From: FEN-1350 sp964386005
GTDB taxonomy: Bacteria; Planctomycetota; Phycisphaerae; Sedimentisphaerales; Anaerohalosphaeraceae
NCBI GenBank assembly: GCA_964386005.1
Contig: CAYLSB010000002.1
Coordinates: 62,001-126,000, forward strand
Length of the DNA: 64,000 nucleotides
Reading direction: 5' to 3'
Shown: in pieces, positions 54,072 through 63,600 of the stretch
Position numbering within the stretch: position 1 is the first letter of the stretch
Layout of the letters: each line of letters starts with the position of its first letter
Position numbers and translations under genes: made by a program
The notes under the pieces: generated by a model
The model's input: only the letters and a program-made list of their open reading frames with translations
What the model was told of the DNA's origin: nothing
Databases searched by the model: none

Positions 54072-54878
54072 ATGCCATCCAATACATCCTCCTCCTCATC
54101 CTGGCGGGTATGGGATCGCCAAAGAGAATACGGCGATTTGTTGTATCGGCGTGCCGTTGGAGAACTACCGGAGATGGAATGTTCCAAAGCGACGGCCCGC
54201 CTGATTCAACCCTGGATGGGTGCCGGCGACAAAGTACTGGATGTCGGATGCGGAGCCGGCCATTATCTTCGCAGTCTCGTCAATACGATTTCGGTACCGT
54301 TTGATTATACGGGTCTCGATGCCACCGGCTATTATATCGAACTGGCGCAGAAGGCGTGGAAACATATCCCCACCGCTCGATTTCTGCGGGGAGACGCTTT
54401 TTCACTTCCGGTCGATGAACACTCCTTCGACCTGGTCATGTCGGCCAATCTTTTTCTGCACCTTCCCTCGATTGCGATTCCCCTGGAGCAATTGATTCGG
54501 GCGGCCCGTCGAAAGGTTTTGATCCGAATGATGGTCGGCGATCGGAGTTTTCGTATCCAGGAAGTCTATAGTCCTGAAACGCATCCCGATTGGTTTGAGG
54601 GTCGTGCCGATCGGGGCGAATTTGATGAGCGGGGCGAACCGATCAGTTTTCATTACTTCAACATTTATAGCCGGTCCTATATTCGGAAATTACTGGCGAA
54701 AAATCCTCGAGTAGGTGATGTCCGCTTCATCCCGGACACATTTTTCGAGGCGGAAAAAATTGCGGCCGGACAAACCGTTTATTCCGGCGCTCCGGATGCG
54801 ACAACCATTCTGGGTGGCTGGCAAGTCAATGGATATATTCTCCAGCCATGGCATTTTGTGGAAATCACCTGCCGATAA
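54072..54878 (+). CDS. SAM-dependent methyltransferase
   Basis: The 268-residue protein has a class I methyltransferase fold: VLDVGCGAGHYLRSL near 55-69 (SAM motif I), LDATGYYIELAQ (motif II), FLRGDAFSLPVDEHSFDLVMS and a following RAARRKVLIRM strand. The role is probably methylation of a sugar in the glycan; the substrate is not evident. A C-terminal region (about 165-268) is typical of sugar O-methyltransferase-like proteins. It lies 27 bases after pseA. Confidence 0.85.
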   Translation: MPSNTSSSSSWRVWDRQREYGDLLYRRAVGELPEMECSKATARLIQPWMGAGDKVLDVGCGAGHYLRSLVNTISVPFDYTGLDATGYYIELAQKAWKHIPTARFLRGDAFSLPVDEHSFDLVMSANLFLHLPSIAIPLEQLIRAARRKVLIRMMVGDRSFRIQEVYSPETHPDWFEGRADRGEFDERGEPISFHYFNIYSRSYIRKLLAKNPRVGDVRFIPDTFFEAEKIAAGQTVYSGAPDATTILGGWQVNGYILQPWHFVEITCR

Positions 54879-54895
54879 TCGATGAAAAAAAGACG

Positions 54896-57800
54896 ATGAA
54901 TACAACAATACAGTCTCCCGATTCCATGATGAAATCCGTATCCGAACCGAATTCGAATCCGACAGTTGCATCCGGTAATCTTGCCCGGGGGACCCTGGAG
55001 GTCTTCTGGACCGCGGATGAACGGCTGACTTCATCCTATCGATGGAATTATTTCTATCGGTTGGATCCGTTATCTTCCAGTGGATCGGTTCTTGAATCCT
55101 TGGTGGGTCTGGATCACGCCCAAATCGTCAACCAGGCCGGTAGAGCCGGTTTTACGGCCGTGACGAAACGGCCGCGGGAACTCCAGCTTCGCTGGATCAC
55201 CCAACTGGATGCGATATCCCGAACTCCGCTTGAGAGACGGCCCATTCGTGAGTGGCTGAGATTCGAGGGGATTTCCCTTTGGCAGTTCGTTCCGGAATCC
55301 TGCTATTTGGGAACGGCGGTTCCATTGCAGGAAACGATTGAGTTGATTGAGTATCTTTCGGATCTAATTGAACAGTTCCGTCCGTCTCGTCTGGTTCTGG
55401 CTGCACGATGGCAGGAGCATCAGAACATCGTGGTTGCCCTGATTTCCCGAAAGTATGGAGTTCCGATAGAATGCTATTCTTTCGAGAAGGTACCCCGAGT
55501 CGATCAGGAAAATCCGAAAACAAACCGTCCCGATGATCCATATCGCCGTTTGGACGAAGGCCAACCGGTTGCTATTCGAAACTATGTGTCTTCATTACGG
55601 AAAATTCGCCCCATTTCCTGTATTGGGGATCATCCCATTTTACTCCTCTCGTTTCCCCGTGCATGGGAACAGACCCTGGATCGGAAGCGAATCGATTCCT
55701 TTTATGAACCGTTCCGGCTATTTTTCCAGGAACGAAATCTTACCCCTATCCGAATCGAGTTGCCCTATTACTTTCAGATTGAGCGAGGAATCAGATCGTA
55801 CATCGATACCGTGCTGGAACCTTCCCCAGACGATTGGCCGACGGTGTTTTTTGATGAATATGGCTCCGATATCATTGACGGCTTGGCCCAGCGATGCCGG
55901 GCCAATCTGTTCGAGATGTTTCAGCGATGGATTCAAAATCCTGAATTTCATGCGGCGATATCCTGGAGGGGAATCAGCCTGGTAATTCCCCTTGTGTCTT
56001 TCTGGACAAGGTCCATTGTTGATCATCTGGCCCTTCGCTGCATTCCTGCGATGATGATGGCCCGTCGGCTTCTGGAGACCGTTCGTCCCCAGGCAATTCT
56101 GGCGGTATATGAAACCGGTCATCATGCCAGAGCTCTGGTCATTGAGGCCCATCGGCGGGGCATCCCCACAATAGGTCTTCAGCATGCATTTATCTTTCCG
56201 GAACATGAGTACTATCTCCATGATGATATTGTGTATCATCCCGATATGACGAAAGGCTGCGACGGGTGTATCGTTCCAACAAAAACCCTTTTGTTCGGAC
56301 CGGATGCTCAGCGGACACTGACTCATCGTGGTCATTATCCTATCGAAGCCACTGAGGTGATCGGATGCGATTGGAGATGCTTTAGGCCCGGCCCGGGAGA
56401 TACTTCCGTTCTCCGGGAACGGAAAACCGGATGGATCCCTTCGGGGCGGAAGATGGCGCTGGTGATCAGCCAACCTTCTCTGACCTTTCAGATTTTGGAT
56501 CACCTGATCCGCAAGCTTCCCGCCTCCGAATACGCGGTTCTGATCAAGCTCCATCCCAGCGACAAAGGCGGACAAGCGTATCGGGACATCCTGTCACACA
56601 ACGGTTTTGAAGTCCAAACAATCCGCGATTTTCTGAAAGAGGCCATCCAGTCGGCGGATTTGATTTTTGCGTCGATCTATAGCACCGCCGGCCTCGAGTG
56701 CCTTTATCACCGAAAACGACCCTATACCTATCGCGAACTGGATCTTGGATACACTGTACCATGGGAGTCCTTTACGGTGGATGTGGCGGATCAATCTTCA
56801 TTTCATCCTCTGGACTGGACAGCCGAACAAAGACAATCGTTACATGGGCTTCTGCGGGACCTCGGATATGACTCCCGGATAACCCTAAACGATTTCCATG
56901 TCCGCTTACACGGCCTCTTTGATCAAATGAAAGTCGGAGCCCTGTCCGCCGCCCCAATGGGAGAATCTGTTCGCCCGAAGGATTCATGGGTACCCTCTGC
57001 TTGGATGGAGAAGAAAGTGTCGAAACAAGAAATACGAAATGATAAAGAAAACAACCCGCTTGCACAGGTCGATCCGAACGCCAACGTTGTGAATTCCAAA
57101 TTGACGGGACATATTACCGTGGGCGAAGGTTCGTTAATCGAAAATGCATGCGTAACGGCGATGGGGCAGATTCGTATTGGTAAGTATTCTTCAATTAATG
57201 GTCCAAACACAGATTTGTATTCGTTGCATCATCCGATTCGGATCGGCAATTTTTGTTCCATTGCCAGAAATGTTTCGATGCAGGAATATGATCACATCCT
57301 CAACCGTTGTACGAGTTATTTTATTCTAAACCATGTGTTTGGAGAAGACTGGAAAAAAGAAACCGTTTCCAGGGGGCCGATCGATATAGGAAGCGACGTT
57401 TGGATCGGTACACAAACGGTAATTTTGTCAGGATCAAAAATTGGTCATGGAGCAGTCGTCGGCGCCCATAGCGTGGTCCATGGTGAGATTCCTCCGTATG
57501 CAATAGCCGCCGGTTCTCCGGCCAAAGTGATCAAGTATCGATTTGAAAGGAATATCATTGATAAACTGCTGGAAATGAAGTGGTGGGATTGGCCTATCGA
57601 GAAAATCAAGATAAACAGGCAACTCTTTGATGGCGAACTGACCCTCGACAAGCTGAATCAAATACAACCCATGGCGTCTGCGGTGATTCCCGTGTACAAT
57701 CGCCAACACAGGATTGGTCGGGCAATTGAAAGTGTGCTCTATCAAACCTGTCCTGTAGATGAAATAATCATTGTAGATGATAAATCTACTGATAAAACCC

Positions 57801-58519
57801 CTGAAGTTGTTCGTGATTGGATGACACGTGACAAACGAATAAAACTGATTTGTCAGCCGACCAACAAGGGGGCGCAGGCCGCAAGAAATGCCGGAATCCA
57901 AGCGGCAGCGGGACAATGGATTGCCTTTCTGGACTCCGATGATATTTGGCTTCCGGATCGGATCCGACTGTGCCTGGAAAAGGCCCGGGAGATGGATGTC
58001 CCTGCGGTTCATACCGAAGCCTATATGCGAAAGAATGGTCAATTAACCCTCCTAAAGCGAAGCTCTGCACAAGGATACATATATCCCGAAATGCTGAAAA
58101 GCCCGGGTCCGACATTTCCGGGCCTTTTCGTGCGGAAAGAATGCCTGTTGCGAGTGGGATTGCTGGACGAGTCTCTTCCGGCGTGGCAGGAATGGGATGC
58201 CTTCCTTCGATTGAGCCAATACTATAAATTCGGATATGTCCCGCAGCCGTGTTTTGTCTGGGATACTCACGACGATGAAACCATATCCAAAGACAAACGC
58301 CGGGATCTGGCCGGATATGAACGAATTGTAGAGACATGGAAAGATCAGATCATTCAATATGCCGGCCGGGAAAGTTTAGAGAAACATCTCCAGACAATCC
58401 GGCAAAAACGATCGCAAATTCAAAACGATGTGCCTCAATCGTATCCAACGATACAGGCGATGGATAATTCAATTCAGCAAAAAGCGAAAGGATTCCGGGC
58501 GTTTCAATCTCAGAGGTAA
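54896..58519 (+). CDS. Large fusion: surface-carbohydrate GT-B domain, left-handed beta-helix acyltransferase, GT2 glycosyltransferase
   Basis: The product of about 1,207 residues has three parts. The first (about 35-690) resembles GT-B surface-carbohydrate/CDP-glycerol-type transferases: RPQAILAVYETGHHARAL, GIPTIGLQHAFIFPEHE, VLIKLHPSDKGG and ADLIFASIYSTAGLE. The second (about 725-905) is a hexapeptide-repeat acyltransferase of the CatB/NeuD-like type: ITVGEGSLIENACV, IRIGNFCSIARNVSM, WIGTQTVILSGSKIGHGAVVG and IAAGSPAKVIKYRF. The third (about 925-1150) is a GT2 domain: AVIPVYNRQHRIGRAIES, VDDKSTDKTPE and FLDSDDIWLPDR. The acetyltransferase part could serve as the N-acetyltransferase (LegH-type step) that is otherwise missing in the locus, or acetylate the finished glycan. 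The start is uncertain; ATG 54896 has no good ribosome site. Confidence 0.85.
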   Translation: MNTTIQSPDSMMKSVSEPNSNPTVASGNLARGTLEVFWTADERLTSSYRWNYFYRLDPLSSSGSVLESLVGLDHAQIVNQAGRAGFTAVTKRPRELQLRWITQLDAISRTPLERRPIREWLRFEGISLWQFVPESCYLGTAVPLQETIELIEYLSDLIEQFRPSRLVLAARWQEHQNIVVALISRKYGVPIECYSFEKVPRVDQENPKTNRPDDPYRRLDEGQPVAIRNYVSSLRKIRPISCIGDHPILLLSFPRAWEQTLDRKRIDSFYEPFRLFFQERNLTPIRIELPYYFQIERGIRSYIDTVLEPSPDDWPTVFFDEYGSDIIDGLAQRCRANLFEMFQRWIQNPEFHAAISWRGISLVIPLVSFWTRSIVDHLALRCIPAMMMARRLLETVRPQAILAVYETGHHARALVIEAHRRGIPTIGLQHAFIFPEHEYYLHDDIVYHPDMTKGCDGCIVPTKTLLFGPDAQRTLTHRGHYPIEATEVIGCDWRCFRPGPGDTSVLRERKTGWIPSGRKMALVISQPSLTFQILDHLIRKLPASEYAVLIKLHPSDKGGQAYRDILSHNGFEVQTIRDFLKEAIQSADLIFASIYSTAGLECLYHRKRPYTYRELDLGYTVPWESFTVDVADQSSFHPLDWTAEQRQSLHGLLRDLGYDSRITLNDFHVRLHGLFDQMKVGALSAAPMGESVRPKDSWVPSAWMEKKVSKQEIRNDKENNPLAQVDPNANVVNSKLTGHITVGEGSLIENACVTAMGQIRIGKYSSINGPNTDLYSLHHPIRIGNFCSIARNVSMQEYDHILNRCTSYFILNHVFGEDWKKETVSRGPIDIGSDVWIGTQTVILSGSKIGHGAVVGAHSVVHGEIPPYAIAAGSPAKVIKYRFERNIIDKLLEMKWWDWPIEKIKINRQLFDGELTLDKLNQIQPMASAVIPVYNRQHRIGRAIESVLYQTCPVDEIIIVDDKSTDKTPEVVRDWMTRDKRIKLICQPTNKGAQAARNAGIQAAAGQWIAFLDSDDIWLPDRIRLCLEKAREMDVPAVHTEAYMRKNGQLTLLKRSSAQGYIYPEMLKSPGPTFPGLFVRKECLLRVGLLDESLPAWQEWDAFLRLSQYYKFGYVPQPCFVWDTHDDETISKDKRRDLAGYERIVETWKDQIIQYAGRESLEKHLQTIRQKRSQIQNDVPQSYPTIQAMDNSIQQKAKGFRAFQSQR

Positions 58520-58551
58520 ATCAATCCGGTCACAATGGATCTTTCATTCCG

Positions 58552-59652
58552 GTGAATGAACCCCTCCTGGCCGGGAATGAAAAAAACTATCTGATCCAAT
58601 GCATTGATAGCGGCTGGATTTCCTCGGAAGGTCCGTTTGTCGAACAGTTTGAGACCCGATTCGCCGAGAGGATCGGCCGGAAATTCGGCATCGCCGTCTG
58701 CAATGGGACTGCCGCTCTGGAAGTCGCCGTTCAGGCGTTGAATCTGAAATCCGGCGATGAAGTCATCCTGCCGACGTTTACGATCATCTCCTGTGCCGCG
58801 GCCGTGGTTCGGGCAGGGGCTGTTCCTGTTTTGGTGGATTGCGACCCTCAAACATGGAATATGGATGTTAATCAGATTGCCGATAAAATCACATCGCGAA
58901 CCCGGGCCATCATGCCGGTTCATATCTATGGTCTGCCCGTTGATATGCGGCCGATTATCGATTTGGCGCGACAACATAATCTAAAACTGATTGAGGATGC
59001 CGCCGAGGCACATGGCCTGACGTGTTATGGGAAAAACTGCGGATCATTCGGCGATCTTTCCATTTTCAGTTTCTATCCCAATAAGCTGGTCACCACGGGC
59101 GAGGGCGGAATGATCCTGACCGATGACGCCGGGTTGGCGCAAACCTGTCGTTCCCTTCGTAATCTGTGTTTCCAGCCGCAACGTCGGTTTGTGCATGAAC
59201 GGCTCGGATACAATTATCGGATGACCAGTCTGCAGGCGGCGTTGGGTTTGGCACAACTGGAAAATCTCGATCGGTTCATTCAACGCAAACGCGATCTGGG
59301 CCGGCGATACACAGAGCGATTATCCGATCTGCTCCACATTCAATTGCCGCTATCAAGGATATCGTATGCCGATAATCTATACTGGGTGTATGGTATCGTT
59401 CTCGGTGAATCGGTTCCGTTCGATGCACAAGGGATGATGGAAAAACTTGCGCAGAGGAAAATCGGTTCCCGTCCCTTTTTCTGGCCGATGCATGAGCAGC
59501 CGGTATTTCAGAACATGGGCTTGTTCGCGAGCGAACGATACCCCGTAGCGGAATGGATTGCGCGAAGGGGATTCTACCTTCCCAGCGGCCTGGCATTGAC
59601 GGAGGATCAATTACATCGTGCAGCCGACGGCGTTCGAGAGATTTTGTCCTGA
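58552..59652 (+). CDS. DegT/DnrJ/EryC1 (PLP) sugar aminotransferase
   Basis: The 366-residue protein is a perosamine-synthase-type sugar aminotransferase: GWISSEGPFVEQFETRFAE, AVCNGTAALEVAVQAL, VILPTFTIISCAAAV, IYGLPVDMRPI, LIEDAAEAHG, the PLP-binding Lys in FYPNKLVTTGEGGM, and NYRMTSLQAALGLAQLE. It adds an amino group from glutamate to a keto-sugar at C4. In the legionaminic pathway this would be LegC, but its sequence is nearer to GDP-perosamine synthase than to LegC. The only usable start is GTG 58552; family-like residues (GSFIP) continue just upstream of it, so a non-standard start is possible. It touches the next gene as TGATG. Confidence 0.88.
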   Translation: MNEPLLAGNEKNYLIQCIDSGWISSEGPFVEQFETRFAERIGRKFGIAVCNGTAALEVAVQALNLKSGDEVILPTFTIISCAAAVVRAGAVPVLVDCDPQTWNMDVNQIADKITSRTRAIMPVHIYGLPVDMRPIIDLARQHNLKLIEDAAEAHGLTCYGKNCGSFGDLSIFSFYPNKLVTTGEGGMILTDDAGLAQTCRSLRNLCFQPQRRFVHERLGYNYRMTSLQAALGLAQLENLDRFIQRKRDLGRRYTERLSDLLHIQLPLSRISYADNLYWVYGIVLGESVPFDAQGMMEKLAQRKIGSRPFFWPMHEQPVFQNMGLFASERYPVAEWIARRGFYLPSGLALTEDQLHRAADGVREILS

Positions 59653-60431
59653 TGGTTTTCAATGAATATGCCCGTTATTATGACCTCCTCTATTCCGATA
59701 AGGATTATCCCGACGAGACCGATTATATTCTTGGCTGGATAAACCGCTGCGGTATCAATCCCCAATCTGTTCTGGATTTGGGTTGCGGTACCGGCCGTCA
59801 TGCGATCGAGTTGGCCCGTCGAGGGGTCCGAGTTTGCGGTGTTGATCTGAGCGAACCGATGATCCAAATTGCACAATCACGGATCAACTCCTTGCCGGAG
59901 GAAATGTCTTCCCGACTTTCCTTTATTATCAGGGATATTCGCCAACTCCGATTAGACAAAACCTTTGATGCCGTGGTCTGCCTCTTCCATGTTCTCAGTT
60001 ATCAAACGGCCAACGAAGACCTGCGGGCCGTTTTTTCCGTTGTCCGCCAACACCTCAATCCCGGAGGGCTATTTCTATTTGATTTCTGGTATGGTCCGGC
60101 CGTGCTGACCCAGCGCCCGGAAATCCGTGACAGGGATTTAGAAGATGAAGTCCTCCGGATTTGCCGCCATTCAACACCAACCCTTTATCCCAATGACAAC
60201 GTGGTGCAAGTCGATTTCGATCTGAACCTGTTCAACAAACAGACACATCAAACCACCGTCATTCGGGAATCACACCGGATGCGGTATCTGTTCCTTCCGG
60301 AGGTTCAACAATTTACCTTGGATGTAGGACTACAGTTCCTTGGGGCATCTGAATGGTTGACGGACAATCCACCCTCACTTGACTCATGGTCCGTTCTTTG
60401 TATGGCTCAACTCCAGCCGCAAATTTCCTAA
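59652..60431 (+). CDS. SAM-dependent methyltransferase
   Basis: The 259-residue protein is a class I methyltransferase: YYDLLYSDKDYPDET at the start, SVLDLGCGTGRHAIELARRG near 40-59 (motif I), GVDLSEPMIQIAQ (motif II), FDAVVCLFHVLSY and NPGGLFLFDFW. The layout matches small C- or N-methyltransferases of nucleotide-sugar pathways. It is coupled to the aminotransferase gene by TGATG, so methylation of the new amine (dimethylamino-sugar) is a reasonable guess. Not certain. Confidence 0.85.
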   Translation: MVFNEYARYYDLLYSDKDYPDETDYILGWINRCGINPQSVLDLGCGTGRHAIELARRGVRVCGVDLSEPMIQIAQSRINSLPEEMSSRLSFIIRDIRQLRLDKTFDAVVCLFHVLSYQTANEDLRAVFSVVRQHLNPGGLFLFDFWYGPAVLTQRPEIRDRDLEDEVLRICRHSTPTLYPNDNVVQVDFDLNLFNKQTHQTTVIRESHRMRYLFLPEVQQFTLDVGLQFLGASEWLTDNPPSLDSWSVLCMAQLQPQIS

Positions 60432-60685
60432 ATTTCCATTTCGCCCTATCCCCATTTTATCACCCAACAACCTGCCGGAGTGAAACCCTGATTTTGATTA
60501 TTACCCGGATTCAATCTCAAGGTCAGTCCGTACGGCCGGGTGTTTGCCTGGGTGGTTGAACCATTCAAAATTCACCAATGAAAGGTATCGGAACGGAATT
60601 TGCTCATTTACACATGGCACATAGTCTCTGCGCATAGGGCCTGGCCGAAAAAAGGAAATGGATTGATAACAGGAAACAGAACAGG
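60432..60685. other. Control region before the giant multidomain gene
   Basis: No gene is supported in these 254 bases. They hold a sigma-54-like element (60589-60604). A second TGGCAC at 60615-60620 has no -12 box at the right distance. CAGGAT lies just before ATG 60686. Confidence 0.55.
60589..60604 (+). promoter_or_regulatory. Weak sigma-54-like promoter before the giant gene
   Basis: CGGAAC-GGAAT-TTGCT keeps the GG-N10-GC spacing, the AC of the -24 box and a perfect -12 box, with two changes in the -24 box. Predicted start near 60615, about 70 bases before ATG 60686. Confidence 0.5.
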
Positions 60686-63600
60686 ATGAAAATAGCCGCG
60701 TTTGTGACCGATTTCCCGTTGCACCTGCTATGTTGGTTGTGCGATGTAATCAATGGTCTGGCCGCTCGAGGCGTTCAGATCGATCTGTTTCTATACAAGG
60801 CCGGCGAACCACCACGGTTTCATCCAAACATCCGTGCAATCAACCTTTCGCAGGTAGCAAGACAAATCGGAACAAGCGGGCAATCGAGTACCGCACATCC
60901 TGAACCGCTTTCCTTTTCCACGATATTTGCCCCTGGTGTGGTTGAAACCGTTGAACGAGCAGCTTTGCAGGCCCGTTACGATACCTGTATCAGTTTTGAA
61001 TCGAGAGCTTTAATACTGGCCAGAATTGCCGCCAAAGCCGCCGGTTGTTCACTCGTCCATCACAGCTTTGAATTATACGAGCCCTCGTACCCAGGAGTTT
61101 GGCAAGACGAATTTGGTGTGATCAAACAATTCGAAAGAAAACTGATCAAGGATGTTGATCTGTTTCTGATACAGGATGTCGATCGACAGCGAGAATATTT
61201 TCGTTTGCTGGGCACATCCGACAGGCCCGCACGAACACAATTCTTACCGGTGGCGTTGCCGCGTTTGTCTTCGACCGTCAAGCCCCGCACCTGGCATCAG
61301 AAGTATAATTTATCGCCGAACACCCGCGTGATCTTCTACATGGGACAGCTTTCGGCCGCTCGCTTTGTCGATCAGATGATTCGTGCGGCTCAATCCTTTC
61401 GCTCCGATCAGCAAATCATCGTTCATGGACCGATCTACAACAACACGGCGGCATTCAGCAAATTGAAGGAATTGGATGTTGCTCGGCGCGTGATTTTTTC
61501 AACGGAGATGTTGCCGTGGGATCAGGTCAACCGGCTCTGCGCTTCGGCCGATATCGGATTGGTTTTTTATCGATCACAGTACATTAATGAAATTACGACA
61601 GGCCGATCCTCCGATAAGCTGGCTCGTTATCTCCAATCCGGAATTCCTGTCGTCTGTTCGGACTTTCCTTCCTTCCGTCGTGAGACAGACAAATATCATT
61701 TCGGTCTTTGTTGTTCGGACTTTGCCCAGTTACCCGATCTTGTCAATCGAATCTGCGACGATTACGTTCAATATCAGGAAGGAGCCCGCAAAGCATTCGA
61801 CGACGTGTATAATTTGGATTCCTATCTGGATGAGTTGGTTCCGATGATGAAGCGACTTCGACAGTACCGGGAAACGATTTCGACGATCGGATCTCTATCT
61901 TCCTCCCGGGAAACAAAGGAAAGAAGCGCGATGGCAATGAGGGAGGGTACCTGCAGTGGGGAAGAAACGAATCAAAAAACAGGTTCCGTACGGTTATCAC
62001 AAATCCTGAATGGAGATGGAAATCTATTTCGATATACCAAACATGTATATCTTGAATTGTCCAACCTGTGCAATTATGCCCACCTCCACAAGTCCTGTCC
62101 GGTGGCGCATCTGGCCCAGAGCAAGGATATCCTTTCCTCTCGGATCGTCACCGACGTGCTCGATACCCTCGGACGGTATGGATACACCGGCCGTATCGGT
62201 TTCCATACCTACAATGAGCCGCTGATGGATCCCCGTCTGACCCGGTTCATTGCCCACGCACGCAAGGCCTGTCCGACCGGCGAAATCTATATCTGTACCA
62301 ACGGATATTATCTCGACCAGATAATGGCGGAGGAACTCGTCGAAACCGGCGTCAGTCATATTCATGTTTCGGCGTATTCCGACTCGGAACAAAAGCGCCT
62401 CGAAACCATCCATGTCTCCATTCCATATCATGTCGAGCGGATGACGCTGGATAAACGCATGGACGCCTACGACAGTCCGGAGACGGAAGACCATCGGCCG
62501 TGTTTCAGCCCTCTCTATCAAATCGTAGTAACCGCCGCGGGGCGCATCTCGCTGTGCTGCATGGATTGGAAACGGCAATATTGTTTTGGAGACCTGCACA
62601 AACAGTCCTTCGAAGAGGCCATGAAGGATCCGGCGATGTGGTCCGTTTACGAAAAACTCTCGCGGGGAAACCGTTGCTTCGATCTTTGCAGGCGATGCCG
62701 ATTCGTCCGCGGCCAAGCCGGCGATGAGGAGATCGATATGAAAAAGATTTCTTCTTGTGAGAACGTGAATACAAAGAAACAATCAAACCAACTTGAATCA
62801 CCCAAACCCTTGACGATGCAACCGGTTTTTGGTCTTCGAATTATTCCTTCCTACGATCTGTCGGATCCCAACCGGGCTCTGTCTCTGGCTCGCCAAAATG
62901 CGGAGCAGGGTTTGTACAATGAATCCTTTGATCTGTACGAACAGCTCAGTATCGCATTTCCGAATCAGGCCGTGGAAATTCTCGCCGAGGCATACGATCA
63001 ATATCGAAAGATTCAAAATCCGGATCGATACCAATTGTATCAGTCGAGATTTTATGAATTCGGCATTCGACCCGGCGACAAAGTACTGGATATTGGCAGT
63101 GGTAATGTCCCGTTTCACCTCGCCACACATTTGGCCGATCTGACATTGGACAACGATCAATATGGCCGAGCCGGAGTGCCGTTCAAACAGGTCAATGGCA
63201 AACCTGTTTACCAATACAACATCGAACGACTTCCTTTTGCCGATAAGGAGTTCGATTTTGTGTATTGTTCCCATGTGCTGGAACATGTTGATAACCCGGC
63301 AAAGGCCTGCGAAGAGTTGATGCGGATTGCCAAGCGAGGGTACATTGAAACGCCAAGCCCCGCCAAGGATTTGTGGCTGGACACGATTGCGATCAGTAAC
63401 CACCGATGGGCGGTCGAGAACTTCGGCGGGAAACTCCGGTTTACGGAATATTCTCCCGTGCAACGACGGGGTCTTCAAAACAGCATCCTGCGAGAGATGC
63501 ATTGTAATCCGCAAACGCCGCGTGAAAAGGCCTTTGCGGCATTAGTCTATCTCAAGGCCGACCGCATGAATACGATGTTACTCTGGGACGGCCGATTTGA

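Noticed and set aside
60615..60632. TGGCAC followed by CTGCGC as a sigma-54 promoter
   Set aside because: The distance between GG and GC is 12 instead of 10, which sigma-54 does not tolerate.
62010..62225. A 71-codon frame with a CPTC motif inside the giant gene
   Set aside because: It is a different frame of a region where the long frame gives continuous domain sequence.
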